Source: Aquificales bacterium (GTDB lineage Bacteria; Aquificota; Aquificia; Aquificales; Aquificaceae). From it: a stretch of DNA of 36,071 nt. Location: assembly GCA_027078675.1 (NCBI GenBank), contig JALWWX010000232.1, positions 1-36,071 on the forward strand. The letters run 5' to 3'. Below, one piece after another: positions 23,485-31,277 of this stretch (positions are counted from its first letter, which is position 1; the number at the start of each line of letters is the position of its first letter). A model generated the notes under the pieces. That model saw nothing but the letters and a program-made list of their open reading frames with translations. It was not told the DNA's origin and ran no database searches. The translations under genes were made by a program, and so were the position numbers.

Positions 23485-24343
23485 TACTGATTTCTATCAT
23501 TAAATTTATATTTTTAAGATTTTTCGGTTTTCTTAATTTGTCCTTTATAATTTTTATCAGTTTCTTGAAAATGTTGCTTTCACCCTTAGAAGTCCTTATA
23601 AATTCTATGGTAAAAAATTCCGGAATCTTCTTGCGTTGGATATCTTTCATAAATCTTTCTGTATCCCTTTTTAGCTTTACTATGTTTACACCGTAAAAAA
23701 CGCCAGGTAGTGTTTCAAGCATCTTAATTGTATCGTTTAGCATGGCGACTGTGTTCTGGGGAAGGATGCCCTTTTCCATATCACAAAATATTTTTGACAA
23801 GTTTGAAATGGCTTTGAAGAAAGGTTTAGTCTTATCAAAGTACTCTTCGTTCAGGTTAATGTAAAGTTGTACTTCTTCATACAAGCCTTCATTAAATGCA
23901 AGGCATGATATGTATATGCTTTCCGCAACTATATTTCTTTTGCCATAGGTTGATATTCTGCTTAAAATATTCCAATACTTTAAAAGCTTATTGCAAAGGT
24001 TATTAAAATTTTCCCTGTATTCTGGAAGTAAGGTTACAAATAACCCATCCGTATCTGTAAGCCTTAGTATATCCTTGCCCGTATATAAATTTCCTTCTAT
24101 TGAATATATTTGGAACATGTTCAGTTCCGCAAGTATATCTTGCCAGTTTCCTCTGAGGGCTTTGAATGTTTTATTGGCACAGCTTATTAATCTTGATAGT
24201 TCAACATCAAAGGAATTCGTTTTCCTTACAAGCTGACAGTAGCAGATGGGGTACAGTAAGATTTCCTTTTTAAGGGGATAATCTATTATCTCTATGAATA
24301 AGCTTTCAAGTCTATCAAGTCCGTACCAGGAGTATTTAATCAT
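23456..24343 (-). CDS. Unknown protein, co-transcribed with HD hydrolase
   Basis: I do not recognise this 295-residue protein. It has no signal peptide or membrane segment and looks mostly alpha-helical, with a basic C-terminal stretch (FKKLIKIIKDKLRKPKNLKN). Several cysteines occur (LYPICYCQLV, RLISCANKTF) without a metal-site pattern. Its 3' end overlaps the HD-domain gene by 29 bases, and both are read in the order unknown-HD-TgpA. It is probably the first gene of this unit because the cytochrome terminator lies just upstream. No Shine-Dalgarno is apparent. Confidence 0.7.
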   Translation of the reverse strand: MIKYSWYGLDRLESLFIEIIDYPLKKEILLYPICYCQLVRKTNSFDVELSRLISCANKTFKALRGNWQDILAELNMFQIYSIEGNLYTGKDILRLTDTDGLFVTLLPEYRENFNNLCNKLLKYWNILSRISTYGKRNIVAESIYISCLAFNEGLYEEVQLYINLNEEYFDKTKPFFKAISNLSKIFCDMEKGILPQNTVAMLNDTIKMLETLPGVFYGVNIVKLKRDTERFMKDIQRKKIPEFFTIEFIRTSKGESNIFKKLIKIIKDKLRKPKNLKNINLMIEISNESLCKGAV

Positions 24344-24380
24344 AATTTTAATTTACTACTTTTTAAGCGCGAAAGCAAAT

Positions 24381-24409
24381 AAAAAAAAAGGGGGCATAAA
24401 AGCCCCCTT
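24381..24409 (-). terminator. Rho-independent terminator of the hexaheme cytochrome gene
   Basis: On the minus strand AAGGGGGC and GCCCCCTT form an eight-base-pair stem with a six-base loop, followed directly by a run of nine T. It begins 14 bases after the cytochrome stop codon. This is the clearest terminator in the window. Confidence 0.9.
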
Positions 24410-24422
24410 GATTGTTCTGAAA

Positions 24423-26504
24423 TTAAGGCTGAGGCGGACAGTTGGGATCACCTTGGTTACAGTTACAGCTTCCCGGACCCCAATTTTTTGAGAGGTAGTC
24501 AACTATAGCGGTAAAGGCAGGACCATTAACACCTCCGGGAACTGCACAGCCATTCATATCTATCATCCTTACTACGGTCTGTTGCCAATCTGCGTTCTTT
24601 TTTCCATCCAGAAGTACCATTTGTAAGTTGTGTTTGTTCTGCGTTATTACACAATCCGGACCGGTACCTTGATTCATTATGGTTATACCGTGACATACAC
24701 TACATGCCCTTTGGACGATTTCCCTTCCGAGCCATGTTGATACATCAGTTGTCTTTGTAGGATCAGCTATAGTAGCCAGATGGTTGATGATAGCGGATGC
24801 ATACTGTCCGTCAAGACCCCCAGGTATTTCACAACCTTCCGTATTAATCATCCTGTCAAGGGTTTGATACCAGGCTGTACTATCTTTACCTTGGAGAAGT
24901 TCAAAGGAATGCTGATAAGGATGTCTTGTTACAACAACAGAGGAGGGTGAAATAGATCCATCTTTATTAAGTCCACCTACTATAACACCGTGACATGTGT
25001 TACATGCCCACTGTGTAAGGAATGCTCCGTCCGTAGGCAGATTGGTGGAAGTTATTCCTGGACCGTAGTTGTTTGCAAGCCATGATGCAAAAGCGGTTTT
25101 TGCGACACCTCTTGGATCTGACGGATCAAGGGGCAAGGTACATCCTTCAACATCTATCATCCTGTCTATTGTTCTTTCCCACTCCTGTTGTGTTTTACCC
25201 TGAAGTAGAGCCATATCCCTACCTATGGGCATGGCGGTAACCCTATTCTGCTTTATTACATTGTCGGGATTAGTAGCATCTATTCCTACAGTTATACCGT
25301 GACACTGACCGCATGTTACCTTTATAGCTTCTTCCGTGCTGGCAAAGTCATTTATTGTGTACTCTTGTACTGTGGTAGAACCAGACCCAAAGTTTTGATC
25401 AAGGTATGTAGCCACTTTATCTATAGCACAATCTTCAAGACATTTCTGAAGATTTTGCGCGTTTGCGCATCCGCAAGAGTCCGCAGAGTCTGTTAAGTTA
25501 GGCAACTGAGCACCGTTTGCATAGATCATCCTTCTTATTGTTCTTTCCCAACCCTTTTTGGTTTTCTTACCTATAACGACAACATCCCACAAGGTTTGTG
25601 CATCCGTAACCCTCACTTTATTCTTACCTACAACGATACCGTGACATATGGTGCATGTGTTTTGAACTATTGTTTGTGCTGCGTTTGGAGATGACAGATC
25701 AACAGTAGGTTTGGTTCCACAGTTTGCACATCCTGGTCCGTAGTTTTGTGTCAAGTGACAGACTATCTTTTCAAAGACTGTGGCCGTACCAGGGTTATTA
25801 TTAACCCATGTACAATCAACAACACCTGTTATTATGCCTGCCTGACCCTCATCCCTTATTTTGAGACAATCCGCCTCTACGGGAGTAGGTGTCGCGTTCG
25901 TATCTACATGGTACTGCGCACCACCTGGAATTGCACAACCGTTCTTCTTTATCATCCTACATACTACAAATTCCCACTCCCACTGTTGTTTTCCGTCAAT
26001 AAGATTGATTGGACCGTTCAAGGGACTTGTGGTTGTAATTGCATTTCCGTTGATGCTTAGGTTATGACATGGACCACAAGCCAGCGTAAATAGCTGTGCG
26101 GGATCGGTAGGCAGGACTTTTGCGCTAACAGTATTCGGACCGAAGTTTTCCGAAAGCCACGTCACTATCATATTGTATGTTTCACCACCTATACCCCCAG
26201 GAACATTACAGCCGTTTTCTTGTATCATTCTTGCTACTGTCTTTTCCCAACCGTCCCTTGTCTTACCGTCCAACAGTTTTACATCCCAGCCTGTGGGACC
26301 GCTTGTTATCCGCCTTTCACCTATGACTATACCGTGACATGCCCCACAGTTTTCGGAAATATAGGAAGGCACATTAACTTGTGCCTTAGAAACATCAGCA
26401 GTCACTGGTATATAGTCTTTACTTCCACTACCCCCACAGCCTGCAAGTATAAATATTCCAAATAACAAAGAGGGTAACATAAGAATTTTTTTCTTTACAC
26501 CCAT
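24423..26504 (-). CDS. Hexaheme c-type cytochrome lipoprotein made of six repeats
   Basis: A 693-residue exported protein. The signal ends in a lipobox, FILAGC, so Cys23 should be lipidated. Six CxxCH haem sites are at residues 53, 143, 284, 398, 501 and 601 (CGACH, CGPCH, CTICH, CGQCH, CNTCH, CSVCH). Each starts a repeat of about 90-140 residues with the pattern LLDGKT, W or WE, then RMI, then NGCxxPGG, then a short helix and N-F/Y-GPG. The invariant RMI methionine could be the sixth haem ligand. The RMI and YL-N-YG parts recall the haem domain of quinohemoprotein amine dehydrogenase. Extra cysteines occur (GCANCG, SCGCAN, SCNCNQ). It has its own promoter and terminator. A role in electron transfer at the outer membrane is inferred. 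Confidence 0.9.
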   Translation of the reverse strand: MGVKKKILMLPSLLFGIFILAGCGGSGSKDYIPVTADVSKAQVNVPSYISENCGACHGIVIGERRITSGPTGWDVKLLDGKTRDGWEKTVARMIQENGCNVPGGIGGETYNMIVTWLSENFGPNTVSAKVLPTDPAQLFTLACGPCHNLSINGNAITTTSPLNGPINLIDGKQQWEWEFVVCRMIKKNGCAIPGGAQYHVDTNATPTPVEADCLKIRDEGQAGIITGVVDCTWVNNNPGTATVFEKIVCHLTQNYGPGCANCGTKPTVDLSSPNAAQTIVQNTCTICHGIVVGKNKVRVTDAQTLWDVVVIGKKTKKGWERTIRRMIYANGAQLPNLTDSADSCGCANAQNLQKCLEDCAIDKVATYLDQNFGSGSTTVQEYTINDFASTEEAIKVTCGQCHGITVGIDATNPDNVIKQNRVTAMPIGRDMALLQGKTQQEWERTIDRMIDVEGCTLPLDPSDPRGVAKTAFASWLANNYGPGITSTNLPTDGAFLTQWACNTCHGVIVGGLNKDGSISPSSVVVTRHPYQHSFELLQGKDSTAWYQTLDRMINTEGCEIPGGLDGQYASAIINHLATIADPTKTTDVSTWLGREIVQRACSVCHGITIMNQGTGPDCVITQNKHNLQMVLLDGKKNADWQQTVVRMIDMNGCAVPGGVNGPAFTAIVDYLSKNWGPGSCNCNQGDPNCPPQP

Positions 26505-26541
26505 GCACGTACCCTCCTTTTGATCAATAAGTTTCTATTTT

Positions 26542-26570
26542 AATATATTTTCCAAAAGGGAGTGTTGCAA
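26542..26570 (-). promoter_or_regulatory. Candidate promoter of the hexaheme cytochrome
   Basis: On the minus strand TTGCAA (26570-26565) and TATATT (26547-26542) are separated by 17 bases. A start near 26535 leaves a leader of about 30 bases that contains AAAAGGAGGG before the ATG at 26504. Confidence 0.5.
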
Positions 26571-26595
26571 ATAAAGATGATTTATAATCCTTATA

Positions 26596-27618
26596 ATGAG
26601 AATGATTAAGGATTACATAAGGAAGATATCGGAATATAAGAACTTGACGGAGGAAGAGGCATACAATCTTATAAAGGCAATAATTGAGGGGGAAGTAAGC
26701 CATGCACAAATAGGTGCTGTATTGATGGGTTTAAAGATGAAGGGGGAGGATGTTGATGAAATTAAGGGAACAGCGAAGGTTATGAGAGAAAAGGCAAGGA
26801 AACTTCCCGTAAGCGATCCGGAAAACCTTCTTGATACATGCGGTACCGGTGGTGATAATGTTGGTACGTTCAATGTATCAACCGTTACCGCCTTTGTTGT
26901 TGCGGGTGCTGGTGGAAGGGTTGCAAAGCACGGAAACAGATCCATATCTTCCAAATGTGGTAGTGCGGATTTTCTTGAGATGGTGGGTGCGAAAATAGAT
27001 ATAGAGCCGGATAATATGGCAAAGATACTTGAGGAGATAGGTATAGGATTTATGTTTGCTCCTATATATCATCCCGCTATGAAAAATGTGATGGGTCCCC
27101 GTAAGGAGATAGGCATAAGAAGTATATTTAATCTTGTAGGACCTCTGTCAAACCCAGCGGGTGCGGGAAGGCAACTTTTGGGTGTATTCTCTGGGGATCT
27201 TGTTGAAAAACTTATACATGTTCTTAAAGATTTAGGGGTTAAAAGGGCATTTGTCGTTCACGGTGAAGACGGTATAGATGAGGTTTCTCTTTCAGCTCCT
27301 ACTATAGTGGGTGAGTTGAAAGACGGCAATATAAATATTTATAAGTTTGAACCTGAGGAGCTTGGGTTTAAAAGGATAGTTCTTGAGGATATATGTGTTA
27401 AGTCACCGGAAGATAGTGTGGAGGCAGGACTTTCCGTTTTAAGGGGTGAAGAGGGTCCCTATCTTGATATGGTTTTGCTTAATTCCGCTTTCGGAATAGT
27501 GGCATGCGGTATAACGGATGATCTTAAAGAGGCTGTTGATATAGCCAGGGAATCTATAAAGAGCGGTAAGGCTAAGGAAAAGCTTGATAAATTTATAGAG
27601 CTTACCAGAAAGTTTTGA
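26596..27618 (+). CDS. trpD: Anthranilate phosphoribosyltransferase
   Basis: TrpD joins anthranilate with phosphoribosyl pyrophosphate in tryptophan synthesis. The 340-residue protein has DTCGTGGDNVGTFNVSTVTA for pyrophosphate binding, KHGNRSISSKCGSADFLEMV for anthranilate, and MGPRKEIGIRSIFNLVGPLS. All are diagnostic. No other trp gene is in the window. ATG codons at 26596 and 26602 are both possible. No Shine-Dalgarno is seen, but TATAAT at 26583-26588 lies seven bases before the first ATG, so a leaderless message is possible. The mqnA gene follows without a gap. Confidence 0.95.
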   Translation: MRMIKDYIRKISEYKNLTEEEAYNLIKAIIEGEVSHAQIGAVLMGLKMKGEDVDEIKGTAKVMREKARKLPVSDPENLLDTCGTGGDNVGTFNVSTVTAFVVAGAGGRVAKHGNRSISSKCGSADFLEMVGAKIDIEPDNMAKILEEIGIGFMFAPIYHPAMKNVMGPRKEIGIRSIFNLVGPLSNPAGAGRQLLGVFSGDLVEKLIHVLKDLGVKRAFVVHGEDGIDEVSLSAPTIVGELKDGNINIYKFEPEELGFKRIVLEDICVKSPEDSVEAGLSVLRGEEGPYLDMVLLNSAFGIVACGITDDLKEAVDIARESIKSGKAKEKLDKFIELTRKF

Positions 27619-28386
27619 ATGCTTAGAATAGGAAAAGTTTATTATCTCAATACAATACCTTTATTTGAATTTATTGATTGCGAATTCGTTGAATTGGTTG
27701 AAGGCTCTCCTTCAGAGCTTGTTCATCTGTTAAGGAGGGGGGAGATTGACGGCGGTATAGTTTCATCCGTTGAATACTTCCTTAACGGTGACAATTACTG
27801 TGTTCTGCCTGATATATCTATATCTTCCAAAAGAAAGATCTGTTCGGTAATGATTTTTTCTAAGAAGCCTCTGTGGGAAGTAGGTAAGTTTTTTATAACT
27901 CCTGAGTCTTTAACATCAAGGATATTTTCTTTATATCTCCTAAGTTACATTTATGGTGTAAAGGTTGAGGAAGTAAAAAGCAGAGAGGAAGCGGATGCTA
28001 TTCTCTTGATAGGTGACGATGCCCTTTCGGAAATGCAAAGAGGTGTATATCCTTTTGTTTACGATCTTGCTGAGGAATGGTACAGAATATTTAAACTGCC
28101 CTTTATATTCGCTCTCTTCCTTTTCAGAAAGGATATTGTTAAATCAAAACATAGGGAGATTCATATATTTAAAAAACAAGTAATACATTCTATAAGAAAA
28201 TTTTATAATAAGCTCAGAACGGGAGAAATTTACTTCTATTCTGACCATATAGGTAAATATTTCCTAAGCTGTATTGATTACACTTTAACAGATGAACACA
28301 AGAAGTCACTATTTAAGCTTAGGGATATAGTTCGCCTTTTTCAACCCATCAGAGAAAAGAACCTGCCTTGCACTTGGTGTTTATAA
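27619..28386 (+). CDS. mqnA: Chorismate dehydratase, menaquinone synthesis (MqnA)
   Basis: MqnA dehydrates chorismate to 3-enolpyruvylbenzoate, the first step of the futalosine route to menaquinone. Family segments are LRIGKVYYLNTIPLFEF, EGSPSELVHLLRRGEIDGGI, ILLIGDDALSEM and YDLAEEWYRIFKLPFIFALF. Length (255 residues) is close to normal. It begins at the base after the trpD stop; both enzymes draw on chorismate. The C-terminus ends in a CTWCL tail that I do not recall as conserved. Its last 38 bases overlap the convergent hpf gene. Confidence 0.88.
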   Translation: MLRIGKVYYLNTIPLFEFIDCEFVELVEGSPSELVHLLRRGEIDGGIVSSVEYFLNGDNYCVLPDISISSKRKICSVMIFSKKPLWEVGKFFITPESLTSRIFSLYLLSYIYGVKVEEVKSREEADAILLIGDDALSEMQRGVYPFVYDLAEEWYRIFKLPFIFALFLFRKDIVKSKHREIHIFKKQVIHSIRKFYNKLRTGEIYFYSDHIGKYFLSCIDYTLTDEHKKSLFKLRDIVRLFQPIREKNLPCTWCL

Positions 28387-28960
28387 TACCGTAATTTCCT
28401 CCTTTTTTCCTGTATGCTATTCTCAGTTCTCCGGTCTTCATATCAACAAAAGGTATAAAGAAGGCTCCGGATTCTTGAAGTTCCATTATTGCATCTTCCA
28501 CGCTCATAGGTTTTTCTATGCTAAGTTCTTCTTCTACGATGAGGGGTCTTTCTCTTTCCTCGGGCGGAAGGGGTTGGGGTGTATGCATCTCTTCCTTTAT
28601 TTTTGCACTTTTCCTTCTAAGTTCTAACCTCCTCTGTTTTAATTTTATAAGTTGCCTTTCAACTTCATCAAGAACTTTGTCAAGGGCGGTGAATACATCG
28701 GGGTCTTCTTCCCATGCATGTATAGCACCACCGCCAGCTGTCTTCAGATATATATCAAGATCAACCCTGTACATAGTAGGATGGCTTTCACCGGCAAAAT
28801 CCTTATGCTTTGACCTTACACTTGATAGGGTTACGATAGCTTCTATTTGATCCTCTCCCGCTTCTCTTAGATACCTGTTAAATCTGCTTAGTTTACCTTC
28901 AATAAAGCTTTTCATTGCTTCGGTAAATTCAATATCTTTTCCCCTGAATTCAATATTCAT
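28349..28960 (-). CDS. hpf: Ribosome hibernation promoting factor, long form
   Basis: Long HPF pairs two ribosomes into inactive 100S dimers in resting cells. The N-terminal S30AE domain (MNIEFRGKDIEFTEAMKSFI to LIKLKQRRLELRRK) is joined by a linker to the C-terminal dimerisation domain (PMSVEDAIMELQESGAFFIP; FVDMKTGELRIAYRKKGGNY). I chose ATG 28960 rather than 28975, since it forms an ATGA overlap with the upstream gene's stop and has GGAGG eight bases upstream. This gives 203 residues. The tail NTKCKAGSFL runs past the usual YGLI end and overlaps mqnA on the other strand. Confidence 0.92.
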   Translation of the reverse strand: MNIEFRGKDIEFTEAMKSFIEGKLSRFNRYLREAGEDQIEAIVTLSSVRSKHKDFAGESHPTMYRVDLDIYLKTAGGGAIHAWEEDPDVFTALDKVLDEVERQLIKLKQRRLELRRKSAKIKEEMHTPQPLPPEERERPLIVEEELSIEKPMSVEDAIMELQESGAFFIPFVDMKTGELRIAYRKKGGNYGIINTKCKAGSFL

Positions 28961-30456
28961 TCCCTTAACCTCCATATTCTGAATCCTGGTTTATTTAAAA
29001 TTCTACCCTTTCTTATACCGCTTTTGAAGGGTTGACTTTCTTCAAAGCCTTCTGATACAAATATTGTATCATCGCTGACTGTATTTGTTATTTCAACCCT
29101 TACTCCTTTGAAGAGGGAATCTTCTTTAATACCGAGCTTTTCTGCTGTTTTTTTATTAATGTACACTTTTTGTTCCCTTTCAAGTCCGTGAAGCCAAGGA
29201 TACCAGTGTCCCCATATTTCTACTGGGGAATCTCCTACTATTACATATATATCTCCATACCTTAAATCATAGGTTTCCTTCGTATCTATTTTTGAATCCC
29301 TGAGGTCATTTTTATAAATTGTAGGTTCCTCTTGTCCGCTTATATCAAATATGTAACTAATTGTATCTTCAACCGTGTATGGAAAATTTTGAAGTTTAAC
29401 GCTTTTAGTTTCATAAGCAAAGGGATTAAAGAGGGGGGTGGTTTCTCTTTCTTTGAAAAGGGGTAAGGGTATTATTACATTGCTGTTCATTGCTGTGAAA
29501 TCGGGAAGAAGGCTAAAGGAGATCCTTTCCTGATTTTCGGGAAGGCTATCAAATTCATAAAGGGTGTTATCTACGGAAATTATCAAGTCGTGACTTTCCA
29601 AGTTTATATCCTTAAGCTCTTTTATTTCCACATTTGTTATATTTCCTATGAAGGCGTATTCCGTTCCGTACGATGTTCTCAGATGTTTTATAAAGCTTAT
29701 TACAAAATACCTGAGTGGTGATTTGAGAAGAGTTTCGCTGACTATAATGAGGCTTTCTTTTGTAGTTTCAAGATAGGATTTTAATCTATTCCACGGTTCA
29801 TTCTTTCCTTCTAATATGTTTTCAAGTGTGTTTTTAAGTTGATAAGGGTTCATCAGTAAATTTATATTTGCTTTAGCGGACAGTGTGTTGTACCTTGAAG
29901 AGATATTAACAAGGTATGATCCCTTTTCCACCGCATCCATTATCCATCTTGTTGCCATAACTTCCGAGTTAACGGGATCCGTTTCCAGCGCTATTATAAG
30001 CTTCATATTTGACCATTCATAGGGAGGTACGGATGAAGGTTTAAAGGGCAAGAATACGCCCGTTGTATATATGTCTTTTGTAAGCTTTCTCAATACCTTA
30101 TAGTCTTCAATTGTTGAGAATTTACCCATGATAGCTGCGGGTTTCTTTATTGGCCTTTTTGATAAAAGTGCCTTCACTTCTTCTATATCACTTTTTATAA
30201 ATTCCCTTTCCTTTCTTATAAGAATGTCCTTTATCCTGTAAGGGAGTTTGTCCGTTTCACCTATGAGAGCTATTCCCTTATTGCACAGGCTTCCTACTGA
30301 GTTTTTATCGTAAGGGTGCCCGTATAAATCAACGATTTCTTCATCCTTCATATAAGCAATAAAACCACAATGGCAACCACATCCGAAACAATAACCACAA
30401 ACTTCCCTGTTAAATTTTTTTATGCTTAAGGGAACATCCGTGGGTTTCAGGTTCAC
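28957..30456 (-). CDS. Short molybdopterin-oxidoreductase-like protein with N-terminal [4Fe-4S] site
   Basis: The N-terminus has C-x2-C-x3-C (Cys23, Cys26, Cys30) and Cys58 in GSLCNKGIALIG, the [4Fe-4S] pattern of molybdopterin enzymes such as formate dehydrogenase; two more cysteines (20 and 28) lie within it. The following LPYRIKDILIRKEREFIKSD matches the usual dRLkyPlkR segment. The C-terminus (YINKKTAEKLGIKEDSLFKG) resembles the final cofactor-binding domain. At 499 residues it is much shorter than typical members (650-1000), with the middle domains reduced. It may be a small or inactive relative, or a partner like FwdB/NuoG; I cannot assign a substrate. It overlaps fabI and hpf by four bases each (ATGA). 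Confidence 0.72.
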   Translation of the reverse strand: MNLKPTDVPLSIKKFNREVCGYCFGCGCHCGFIAYMKDEEIVDLYGHPYDKNSVGSLCNKGIALIGETDKLPYRIKDILIRKEREFIKSDIEEVKALLSKRPIKKPAAIMGKFSTIEDYKVLRKLTKDIYTTGVFLPFKPSSVPPYEWSNMKLIIALETDPVNSEVMATRWIMDAVEKGSYLVNISSRYNTLSAKANINLLMNPYQLKNTLENILEGKNEPWNRLKSYLETTKESLIIVSETLLKSPLRYFVISFIKHLRTSYGTEYAFIGNITNVEIKELKDINLESHDLIISVDNTLYEFDSLPENQERISFSLLPDFTAMNSNVIIPLPLFKERETTPLFNPFAYETKSVKLQNFPYTVEDTISYIFDISGQEEPTIYKNDLRDSKIDTKETYDLRYGDIYVIVGDSPVEIWGHWYPWLHGLEREQKVYINKKTAEKLGIKEDSLFKGVRVEITNTVSDDTIFVSEGFEESQPFKSGIRKGRILNKPGFRIWRLRE

Positions 30457-31265
30457 TTCTCAAAAACCTCTTTTTTTATCTCCTCTTCTTTACCGAAAAC
30501 CCCCATTATATGATATCCATAATCCACATGTATAACTTCGCCCGTTATTGCCCTTGCTTTTTCACTGCACAAAAATACTGCAACATCTCCTACATCTTCT
30601 ATTGTTGTGGGTTTACCGAAGGGATTTACCTTTATTGAATGTTCCATAAGAAGATGAAAGCCTGTTATACTGAATGCAGCAAGTGTTCTTATGGGACCTG
30701 CGGATATACAGTTTATCCTGTGACCGAATTTTGCTATATCGTATGCAAGGTATCTTACAGAACTTTCAAGGGCTGCTTTTGCTATACCCATCACATTGTA
30801 ATGAGGAACCACCTTTTCCGCACCGTAATAGGAGAGAGTAAGTACTGATCCGTTCCTTCCTTCCATAAGAGGGAGTAATTCCCTTACGAGGGCAGTAAGG
30901 GAATAGACGGAAACCTCCATGGCTATTTTAAAGCCTTCTCTGGAGGTGTTAAGATAAGCGTTTTTAAATTCCTCCTTTGGAGCATAAGCTATGGAATGAA
31001 TTATTATGTCAAGGGCGCCCCATCTTTCCTTGATGGCTTCTTTTAAGTTTTTTATGTCCTCATCGGAAGTTACATCGCACTTAACAAGAAAGTCCGTTTC
31101 AAGGGCTTCCGCTACCGACCTTACCCTTTTGAGCAAATTTTCATTTGCATAGGATATACATAAGTCCGCACCCTCTTCTTTAAAGGCTTTGGCTATACCG
31201 TAAGCTATACTTTTGTCGTTAGCTATACCAGTAATAAGCGCCTTTTTCCCTTCAAGCAGGGCCAT
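30453..31265 (-). CDS. fabI: Enoyl-[acyl-carrier-protein] reductase (NADH), FabI
   Basis: FabI performs the last reduction in each round of fatty-acid elongation. The 270-residue protein has the modified Rossmann motif ALITGIANDKSIAYGIAKAF, and the catalytic residues Tyr146, Tyr156 and Lys163 (YNVMGIAK), at the same numbers as in E. coli FabI. HSIAYAPKEEF and GPIRTLAAFSITGF, around the substrate loop, are also typical. AAAGGAGGTAA precedes the ATG. It lies 12 bases after the aldolase gene and overlaps the molybdopterin-like gene by four. Confidence 0.95.
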   Translation of the reverse strand: MALLEGKKALITGIANDKSIAYGIAKAFKEEGADLCISYANENLLKRVRSVAEALETDFLVKCDVTSDEDIKNLKEAIKERWGALDIIIHSIAYAPKEEFKNAYLNTSREGFKIAMEVSVYSLTALVRELLPLMEGRNGSVLTLSYYGAEKVVPHYNVMGIAKAALESSVRYLAYDIAKFGHRINCISAGPIRTLAAFSITGFHLLMEHSIKVNPFGKPTTIEDVGDVAVFLCSEKARAITGEVIHVDYGYHIMGVFGKEEEIKKEVFEK

Positions 31266-31277
31266 AAATTACCTCCT

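Noticed and set aside
25299-26465. Several plus-strand ORFs opposite the hexaheme cytochrome (65-104 residues)
   Set aside because: They arise from the repeated, high-complexity cytochrome coding on the other strand and show no motif; the apparent Cys and Tyr richness is the reverse of conserved repeat codons.
26565-26597. Sigma-70 promoter for trpD using TTGCAA and TATAAT
   Set aside because: The spacing is 12 bases to the first TATAAT and 21 to the second, both outside the working range; only the leaderless -10 position is suggestive, so no feature was listed.
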